A model generated the notes under the pieces. That model saw only the letters and a list, made by a program, of their open reading frames with translations. It did no database searches and was not told the DNA's origin. Positions 56,325 to 64,000 of a stretch of 64,000 nt of DNA are shown here, one piece after another. Origin of the DNA: Taudactylus pleione (lineage: Eukaryota > Chordata > Amphibia > Anura > Myobatrachidae); contig JAUIMM010000601.1 of the NCBI GenBank assembly GCA_031769625.1, forward strand, positions 3,019,001 through 3,083,000, in the 5' to 3' direction. How positions within the stretch are numbered: position 1 is the first letter of the stretch; each line of letters begins with the position of its first letter. Made by a program: the position numbers and the translations under genes.

Positions 56325-56947
56325 GGGCCTGATTCAGAGCTGAACGCTCTGACCAGAGCGCTTGCTCTGAATCAGGGCCCTCCTCCATGAAACCCACAGC
56401 ATATGTGAGCGGCCAAAAAGATGGTCGCGATGGTCTTGACCATCGCGACCATCGGACTTGCGACGGAGACCCTGCGGTAGGGTCTCCCTGCAACAAGCCC
56501 TGGAGTGATTTTGGCTCTATCAGAGCCAAATTCACTCCCACTGACATCACTAGTGATGTCAGTGGGGCCGGACCCAGACGGTAGGCATTCCCATGGGAAC
56601 GCCTCCATCTGGCAGCCACGCCCCCGGCACGCCCACCGAAGGGGGCGTGCTGTCAGTCACCATCGACAGCACGCCCCCTTTGGTGCGAGACCCGGAGTGA
56701 CAGCTTGGCTGTCGCTGTCCGGGTCTTGCACATATGCACGACGGAGCTCCCTTTGGTGGGCATGCCATCAATCAACATCGACAGCACGCCCCCTTTGGTG
56801 CGAGACCCGGAGCGATGGAAAACCCGTCGTTCCCCTGGTCTCGCGCATGCACACGATGGAGCTCCCTCCGTCATGCACATGCGCAGTGGGGAACATCGAC
56901 CAGCTTGCGAGCACACTGCCACTCGTGAGCGGGTCTGAATGACCCCC
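56325..56947. mobile_element. GGGCCTGATTCA-family element, copy 5
   Basis: Left 'gggcctgattcagagctgaa', right 'gggtctgaatgaccccc'. Duplication TAA at 56322-56324 and 56948-56950. CpG-rich 623-bp body with tandem 'cagcacgccccctttggtgc' units. The many frames across it (including the 145-codon one) are not genes. Confidence 0.8.
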
Positions 56948-56963
56948 TAAGTATCAAATTACA

Positions 56964-57337
56964 CAGGGGCGCCACCCATAGAGTGCACATTCCTCCCCAA
57001 CATCCTGATTTCAGCGGGACTTTACTGTCCCGCTGTTCCACCTGTGGGTCGAAGTGGCCCGTGGGTGGTTAAATCGGGAGGTTGGGGACCCCCACCGCTG
57101 CAGCTGTGTGGCAGTGCCAGACCCCAGAGACTCTGAATGGATGCTGCGCGGCTGGGGGAAGCCCAGCTAGTGAGGCTCCCCCAGCCTGACGTTATTTGGA
57201 GGTGGACATGCCTCCTAATAACATCATTCAGGGGGCATGGCCTATGGTAATTAGGCCACGCACCCATGCCGCGCGTGAAGAAAGGGCGCTCTGGAGGGGG
57301 CCGGCACATGGTGCTCCGACCCCTGGAGCCAGCCCTG
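56964..57337. mobile_element. Truncated hAT-type element related to 9376-9776
   Basis: Shares 'ggggcgccacccatagag' and 'gactctgaatggatgctgcg' with the 9376 element in the opposite orientation and ends 'ctggagccagccctg'. The left end lacks the expected terminus. Confidence 0.55.
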
Positions 57338-57924
57338 GCTGGATGCCTGATCCAGCACATGCAGAACGATCAGATAATGATTGTCTGATCTTTTTCTGAT
57401 CATTGCTGTCGTACCGTGTGTACGCAGCATAAGACTTGGAACAATAGATTAAGATAGTGTAACATTAGTGCAATTTTAACAATTAATTTATTTAACATTG
57501 TACCTATGCAATGCATCATTCATCATATCAGACCAACAAGTACAACAGGTACACTCACATTATTTATAACACAATCTGGAGAGCGCTTAGACTCATTTGA
57601 CTATAACAGCCCTAGCAATCCTAGTAGTAGCATCTTTTTGTATATTAAATTCAAGTGTAGATTTTATGTAAAAAATCTTGCTGAGGTGGATTAAAGACAA
57701 TTCAATGCTACTGCATAAAAGAATGACTGATATTAAGGTTGGATTGCAACCTGATATGTGGATAAATATGTTTAGCATAGAGGGGGGTGGACCCATTCAA
57801 GGGTGTGGAATGTTAAATATTATCTTATTATCCCAAATTCCAGTGAAACCAGGATGAACATTGCTCTCCTATGGAGTTACTATATGCTTGGACCCTTAGT
57901 GCGTCACGTGAGGCTGGGAAGGAC

Positions 57925-58280
57925 TAAAGGTGGCCGTACACAGTGAGATTCAAAAGTTGGTCAGATCAGTTGTACGATTTCCCTTGAAAATTCTTCCCTT
58001 CAGATACAGGATGATTTATATTTAAAATGCAACTATTTCACATACAGTAAGACCATACGATTTGATCAATCACATCACATAATGTGTGTCAATGCCTACA
58101 CGATCAAGTTGAGATCTCTCTGCAAAACCATCTGATCTGCGATCCAACTAGACAACGGCAGGGACGCGCATCGGGGTCGCAGAACACTCAAAATACAACT
58201 ATTTTCAAATGATTGGTTTGTCCAACCTGTAGAAACTGCCCAAATCATGTGATCAATCGTCCCGTGTATGGCCAGCATTA
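57925..58280. mobile_element. MITE with TGGCC(A/G)TACAC termini
   Basis: Left 'taaaggtggccgtacacagt', right 'gtgtatggccagcatta'; complementary at 13 of the first 17 positions. Interior 'gatcaatcacatcacataat' and 'gatcaatcgtcccgtg'. TA at both edges. Related in style to 43329-43660. Confidence 0.65.
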
Positions 58281-59474
58281 CACAGGGCATTAGATTGGCA
58301 ACACTTCTAAAAAGCCACATTAAAAAATGCAAGGTAGTGGCATGTATTTCTTACTTTTATGTATTGAGCTGCTGGAGAGCTTTCTTTAGCAGGCCCAGCA
58401 CTCCCATACAACATGCTGCATCAATCTATCACAGAATATGACGTCTTATTAAGCAGGGAGATGGGTAAATGTGTGCTTATCACTTATATCATGCTGAGCG
58501 CTTTTTACACCATTACCTGCCACTTCATTATTATATATACATTTAAATACCTCAAAATTTGCAAAACTTAAAAAAAAACGAAAGAACGCAGTCCAGCGTC
58601 AAAGAATAATTTTATTTTTACATTTTGATGTGGAATGTCATAAAGTAAACACAATAGACTACTTGGTTGGTAGTTTAAAAAATTATATGGGAATAGAGCT
58701 CTACAAGATTTGTTTTAGGGTTTTTTTAATTTTTTTATTGCAAGCACTAATATGTTTGGGGGTTGTACGCACTATACCAGTATATGGAACTAATGTAGTC
58801 ACAAGAGCCGTAAGTTTTAGAATTTCTGAACATTTTAACCACTTGACCACATTATTTTTACATTTTATGCAATGCTAAGAAAGCCCATTTTTACTATTTT
58901 AATTATTATGAGAGTCTGAGGACAAGATGTACAATGTAATTACAATTAGTGCCAATAAGATACAAATGGAATGCTGAATTTGTGTTCATAGGTATCATGT
59001 CAAACCTGATATATATCATGTTAGCAAGGTACATTGACATGTGAGCAATTATAATAACATATCTTGAGGACTCTGATAGGCATGAATGCAGCGCAAACTA
59101 CAGACACAAGCTGTGCTCATGCATAATGTTTAAATGTTATACAAAATAAAAAGTTATGATGATCAAGTTGGTTCAAATTCAAATAATGCTCCAAATAATG
59201 TCCAAGGTATGAGTGATTATGCTGGGATCAATGCATGGAAAATGCATAAAGAACTATAGAAGTTTAGAATTGGTTGTTTATTGATGTCCTAGATTGAAAT
59301 TCACTCCTGATCCTTCTGGGTTAGAAGCTCCATGGTATGCATTGCAGATACAATAAGTGATAAATGTCCATCATAATTTAAAAATTCACATTCTTGTGAC
59401 AACTTTTCCACTGCTTATCAGAGCTGATGACGCATAAAAACATTATACAGCAATTTTATAGCGATCAAGATAAA
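58281..59474. other. AT-rich interval without recognised genes
   Basis: The 82-codon frame 58630-58878 contains a hydrophobic run but no recognisable family signature. Confidence 0.5.
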
Positions 59475-59645
59475 GGGGTATATTTACTAAGGTACAGGTT
59501 TTTAGAAGTGGTTTTGTTGCCCATAGCAGCCAGATTCTACTTAACATTTATCTAGCACCTTCTAGAAGGTAATAGCTAGAATCTGATTGGTTGCTATGGG
59601 CAACAAAACCACTTCTAAAAACCCGCACCTTAGTAAATATACCCC
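59475..59645. mobile_element. Short palindromic MITE, second copy of the 1661 family
   Basis: 171 bp, perfect ends GGGGTATATTTACTAAGGT and complement. Inner arms 'ggtttttagaagtggttttg' / 'caaaaccacttctaaaaacc' are nearly perfect, with 'ttgctatgggcaac'. Less diverged than the 1661 copy. Confidence 0.85.
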
Positions 59646-60482
59646 AAAGTGTCTGAAAACACCTGCCCCAATGAACTAGAATTTCAAGGTTAAAAAACAG
59701 GGGTACTGAATATATCTTAAAAATTGCCAGTGATAAGGAATTACAGAAACACTGAACTATGCAAATTCTCAATTATACCAAACAGGTTGTGTATATGTTC
59801 TCTATAATAATGCATAAGTGATAATAACCTAATTCTCTTCCTACATAGAACCTAAAAAATATATTATTTGACACAGATCTGAGTTTCAAATATATTATTG
59901 GCTTTTCAACTTTGTTATCCAGTTCTTGAGATTGATGGCATACATCCTGTTTGGAATTTGCAGTTTATTATAGCACAAATTTCTATAACATTGATTTAAT
60001 TTTTCAATGCAAGGTCAGTTTTGCTTTTAATTATTCTGACTTACTATGCTAGTCTGCTCACATCTCAATAATTGATAATGTATTCCAAGGATGGTAAATC
60101 CCTCTGCTGCAATATTCACTACAATGACAGCCTATTTGCATATGGTGCAGGCTCCTAGCCACTCGTGACCTTTAAGGCACTGACAAATGTATTCCATACA
60201 CTCCCTGTGTATCAGTAGAAGCTGATTGTGTTACAGTGAGTAGTAAACATTTTACTTGCCCTTTGTACACATTTATCAGGATTTGTATACAGAACTATTA
60301 TATTTTGTCCATTAAAATTCTATATATTTTATTGATACATATATTACAGATATTACAGTCAAAATAAACAAAATCCAGTTAAAGTATATACCATATAATG
60401 TAATTTCTTTATTTAAAAAAGGCCTAGTTTAACAGATTTTATTTTTAAATATTCTCATATATTAGTATAATGGGATCAGTAT
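59646..60482. other. AT-rich interval without recognised genes
   Basis: Nothing supported beyond short A/T runs. Confidence 0.5.
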
Positions 60483-60715
60483 GATGGCCGGCGGTTCAAA
60501 TCCCGACAGCGGAAGCCTGGCAGTGAGACCCCGACAGGTAAGTATTTTTTTCTAGTTACTAACCTAACGCTAACCCTCCCTTAGGGTTGCCTAACCCTAA
60601 CCTCTCCCCCAAGTGCCTAACTCTAACCCCCCTCTAAGTGCCTAAACCTAACCCCCCTTTCCCCGCAGTCTAACGCTAAGTCTCCCAGCCTAACCCTAAC
60701 CACTTGGGGAGGTGC
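60483..60715. mobile_element. Telomere-like-array element, copy E (partial)
   Basis: Begins 'tgatggccggcggttcaaat' 'cccgacagcg', identical over about 20 bases to the left end of copy B. The array is CTAACCCTAACC / CCTAAACCTAACCCCCC. The right half is missing; the sequence after 60715 is different. Confidence 0.68.
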
Positions 60716-61370
60716 CGAACCTTGGGGGACCCTCTGTGTGTGGGGTTGACCTCTCCTGTTCCCCCCTTAATCTAGGCCTGACCAGAAAGGTATGGACCAA
60801 GGTTAATGTCTTCCTCCTTTTGGCAGATGCACAAAGTAACAATGCCTATGGAAGCTGTCACAACTCACGGATGGGTAGTGGATGCCAACCCGTATTTTGG
60901 GATTGGTGAGACCTATTACTGAGGTGCGGAGTCTAATGCACCAACGGTTTTCACCCGGGAATCTCGCAAGGTGGTTTGGACTTGTGTCTGGCATGAAGGT
61001 TGTCGTCCTCAGGTTAGGTTCCCTAATCCAGGTGCTGCTATACTCTGGATGGAGCAGATTATGATGAAGATGTACAGTGTAGTCGATAAGCCAGGTCAGA
61101 ACAAAACGGACAAAATGCTACCAGGAAGCAGACGTATGCAGGTCGCGGAGGATAGCCAAGGTCAAAATAAGAATACCAAGTGAAGTACCAAGAAGGAGAC
61201 AGAAGCAGGTCACAACTAAAGCCAAGTTCAGGAACAAGCAGAAGGTATCACTGGGAACGCTGGAGTATGGTTTGGGAGCCTATGCTCTGGTACAGGAGTG
61301 CTCTCATGGACTTCTATAGACAGGTACTTGAATTAGGTGCCTCCTGTGAAGCCACAATGTGAGAGTGCTT
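60716..61370. other. Unclassified mid-GC block, possibly LTR-retrotransposon derived
   Basis: Contains 'gctgtcacaactcacggatg' and purine-rich 'ccaggtcagaacaaaacgg' phrasing reminiscent of LTR leader sequence, but no gag, protease, RT or paired LTR. The three frames here have no domains. Confidence 0.3.
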
Positions 61371-61866
61371 TAATTACATAATCTATCTGTATTGAGACCT
61401 GCTCAGTAGAGTGACCCATACTGGCTTCCCCCTCATCCCTCCCATTTTCAGCAGGCCACCTGTAGTGCACACAATGCAGAGACAATTATCCACCTAATGT
61501 AGAATGAATATATGTACATCTAAGCATCTATTGGCACCTCCTGAATTTTCCAGACTTTTTGAGTTAGATCATGTTTCAAGCTGATTGTGAAATTCGGCCA
61601 AATGCTAGCAGATGAAGTCATGCAAGAGTAGTGCCTTCAACTGGCCTGGGTACTCCAGTGTGCCTAAGTGATAATGGATTTTTACCATGGCATAATAAAG
61701 AACCTAACAGTGCCATAAGCCCACCTGGTTACATTTCAGAACTACATAATCAAACTACAAAAATACAAATGTGATATGGGAGAGAGAAGGGATGTGCTAA
61801 TCTATAATGTCAAATAGAGTAATTGCAGCTGGGTATAAATGAGGGCACTAAAAAATCCTCATTACG

Positions 61867-62096
61867 TGTAGATATGATAGACAAAAAGGGGATACTCATC
61901 GCATATACTCCTTATTAACTACTATGTTGCTATTTAGTTATATTGGAATAATTTCGACATGACTTTTTTGTCCATTAACTAATTGCTATTTATTGAACAT
62001 ATGTGGTGATTAATTACTAAATTGCATTTTACTCGCACACCTGACTTATATAGGAGTATATGCGCTGAGTATCCCCTTTTTGTCTATCATATCTAC
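61867..62096. repeat. Inverted repeat, 46-bp arms
   Basis: 'gtagatatgatagacaaaaa' + 'ggggatactca' (61867) is complementary to 62052-62096, with two or three mismatches in 46. The spacer is about 140 bp. 'ggatactcccctttttttc' on the minus strand of the 39661 Penelope segment is similar, so this may be a pair of inverted Penelope ends. Confidence 0.7.
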
Positions 62097-62232
62097 AAAA
62101 ATACAAACACCCTGTGATTTTTCTTCTGATGGTACTCAACAGAGCGCAAAACTAGCCCCTTTTTTTAAAATATATATAGATATACAGTATAATATTTAAT
62201 TCTTACAACTAGTTCTGGAAACAGGAAGAAAT

Positions 62233-62324
62233 CAGAGAAATTATTATTATTAGTAGTAGTAGTAGTAGTTGTAGTAGTACCTGTAATAGTAGTAGTATGT
62301 TATTATTATTATTAAATATTAACG

Positions 62325-62355
<31 letters not shown>

Positions 62356-62375
62356 TAATAATAATAAAATAATAA
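62233..62375. repeat. Trinucleotide microsatellite (ATT/AGT/AAT)n
   Basis: Compound (ATT)n, (AGT)n, then (AAT)n with interruptions. The 89-codon reverse frame (Leu/Ile runs) is its translation. Confidence 0.9.
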
Positions 62376-62890
62376 TCTGAAGACATGTGCAGCATATGAA
62401 AACTCCTATAAAACTTATATCAACTTGTAGCTTTAGGCAAATAATTTTTCCTTTTTTCTCACCTATTCCATTTAACACATCAATTCAACATAACTGCCAA
62501 GATGAGGAACATTTATTTTCAAGTAGGCCGACTCGTAACATGAACCACTTTTTTGAATTTTCACAGAAAAATGGAATAGAAAAGAAATGAATAAAATAAA
62601 TAAATATAAAATTGAAATCATAAATAAATGTATTATCTTTAGGTTATAACATCAGAAATTAACAGAGGGCCTAATTTAATGATGTTGCTAATGCCACGGC
62701 AGCTGCAAATTTGTGCGTATCGGCTTGCAAGTGTATGCAAATCTTGCAACTACAAGGATTTGAATTGAAAAGCACTCTGGCAGCTTTGCAAATCTGAACA
62801 ACAGCATACAAAGATGAAGCTCAGTCACAGATCAGTCGACTACAGACTTCTGAGTAACCATATGGTGTGCAGAATGGCCACTGGAACTGA

Positions 62891-63442
62891 GGGCCTGATT
62901 CAGACCCGCTCGCGAGTGCTATGCGCTCGCAAGTGAGTCGATGGTGGCCCAGTGCACATGCACACGACGGAGCTGGCTCTGTCGTGCGCATGCGCGTGAC
63001 CCGAATAGCGATGGGCAATCCGTTGCTCTGGGACTCGTACCAAAGGGGGCGTGCTGTCGATGTTGAGTGACAGCATGTCCCCTTTGGTGGGCGTGCCGGG
63101 GGTGTGGCTGCCCAGACAGAGGCGTTCCCAATTGGAACGCCTACCGTCTGGGGCCGGCCCCACTGACATTACAAGTGATGTCAGTGGGAGTGCTTTCGGC
63201 TCTGTTAGAGCCGAAAGCACTCTGGGGCTTGCGTCAACAAGACCCTACCACAAGGGTCTCATCGCAAGCCCGATAGTCGCGATGGTCTTGACCATAGCGA
63301 CCATCTTCCTGGCCGCTCGCTATAGCTGTGGGTGGTCACCCACAGCTATGCGAGTGGCAAGGAGGCCGCTCTGAAAAACAAGAAGGACAGCCCTGATTCA
63401 GAGTGAGCGCTCTGTCAGAGCGTCCGGCTCTGAATCAGGGCC
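62891..63442. mobile_element. GGGCCTGATTCA-family element, copy 6
   Basis: Perfect ends GGGCCTGATTCAGA and the complement at 63442. Duplication TGA at 62888-62890 and 63443-63445. CpG-rich body with several inverted segments ('gacatcacaagtgatgtcag'-type, 'ctttcggctctgttagagcc'). Best-preserved ends of the six copies. Confidence 0.85.
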
Positions 63443-63714
63443 TGAGAGTCCAGAGTAATTTAAAACTTCATAAAGTATCACAAATACAGGCATAGACATG
63501 CCCCTATAGCAGTGGTGACATGCCTGGGTCTGACTCACTACCTACCCATTGCCACCCACAAACCTGCCTGCCTGTCAATTACTTTGTGAATAAATCCTCA
63601 CTGCGAGTAACATCAGTAATGAAACTTGATGCATGTGCAATCCAATTCAAATGCATGTACAGATCACCGATAATTGCTAAACTGCATAAACATCCCCAGA
63701 AGAGGGATACAGGT

Positions 63715-64000
63715 ATATAAAATATTTGTAAATACCAACTCTTACGATAAGTTGTTTGCTGTGAACTTCCCCCTCTTTTAGATAAGATTCATCATGATCT
63801 TGGGTCTTGGGGGATTCACTTCATATCTTGGATTGGCCGTATAAATGCCATTAAAATGAATGTCCTCCTGAGATTTCTATATTTCTTCCAGACACACTCA
63901 GTTAGAGTCAGCTCCATCTTCGTGGTCACCCTTCAGCGATTAGTATCTAGATTTGTATGGTCAGGCAGAAGATCAGAAGGTCCAGGGTGAGATTTCGGAT
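63715..64000 (+). pseudogene. L1 ORF2 fragment, runs off the window end
   Basis: 'LSWIGR'-type block is visible as 'WIGRINAIKMNVLLRFLYFF', then 'LQRLVSRFVWSG', the conserved post-RT region of L1 ORF2. It reads on the plus strand and continues past position 64000. It corresponds to the region around 43.1 kb of the other L1 but is a separate copy. The upstream RT part was not found, so it is probably 5' truncated. Confidence 0.75.

Noticed and set aside
56505..56942. 145-codon plus-strand frame and several overlapping minus frames
   Set aside because: The whole interval is the CpG-rich body of a GGGCCTGATTCA-family element with internal tandem units.
9..64000. CRISPR arrays, operons or bacterial-type regulatory sites
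   Set aside because: No regularly spaced identical short repeats with unique spacers; the sequence is clearly eukaryotic repeat DNA.

Overview
The window reads as intergenic or deep-intronic DNA from a large vertebrate genome, most likely an amphibian and probably a frog. The basis is the mix of decayed elements that can be read directly: a Penelope-like element with a GIY-YIG endonuclease, a DIRS1-like retrotransposon with a tyrosine recombinase, two Tc1-type transposons, L1 ORF2 fragments, a BED-finger hAT gene fragment, and many short hAT-, Harbinger-, Tigger- and Tc1-type non-autonomous elements. The base composition is AT-rich, there is no operon-like packing, and almost every long open frame is either transposon-derived or a chance frame in a repeat. 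The species call is inference; a lungfish, caecilian or salamander is not excluded.

Layout. 1-10 kb: mostly unrecognised AT-rich DNA with scattered MITEs. 10.4-19.5 kb: a Penelope-like element (RT C-terminus, GIY-YIG domain and 3' region), split by a 403-bp palindromic MITE and by a complete Tc1 element (11352-12969), with a DIRS1-like element (14966-19290) next to or inside its tail. 19.5-29.4 kb: small hAT MITEs, elements carrying telomere-like GGGTTAG/CTAACCC arrays, and long tracts without recognisable content. 29.5-46.1 kb: a deeply nested complex. One old plus-strand L1 ORF2 copy can be followed in pieces at about 29.5-30.2, 32.8-33.0, 42.9-43.3, 43.7-43.9 and 45.6-46.07 kb. Between the pieces lie a reverse-strand BED-finger hAT gene fragment, a minisatellite broken by an hAT element, a 9.9-kb composite (33039-42947) bounded by short inverted termini, and a 1.7-kb palindrome of Penelope-type terminal repeats carrying two head-to-head hammerhead-like motifs. 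The composite holds a second Tc1 element, two Tigger-like MITEs, several minisatellites, a promoter-like block and a Penelope-type insertion flanked by 373-bp direct repeats. 46-64 kb: sparse MITEs, one unexplained reverse-strand frame with a hydrophobic segment (52578-52922) beside a perfect 25-bp hairpin, a possible solo LTR, and a second L1 ORF2 fragment running off the window end.

No host gene, tRNA, rRNA or CRISPR could be supported. No autonomous element appears intact: the Tc1 genes carry nonsense or frameshift changes, the DIRS element has lost its RT YLDD segment, and the L1 has lost its YADD box. The interest lies in the order of nested insertions, the hammerhead-bearing palindrome, the unusually long duplication around a Penelope-type insertion, and the promoter-like cluster inside a repeat.
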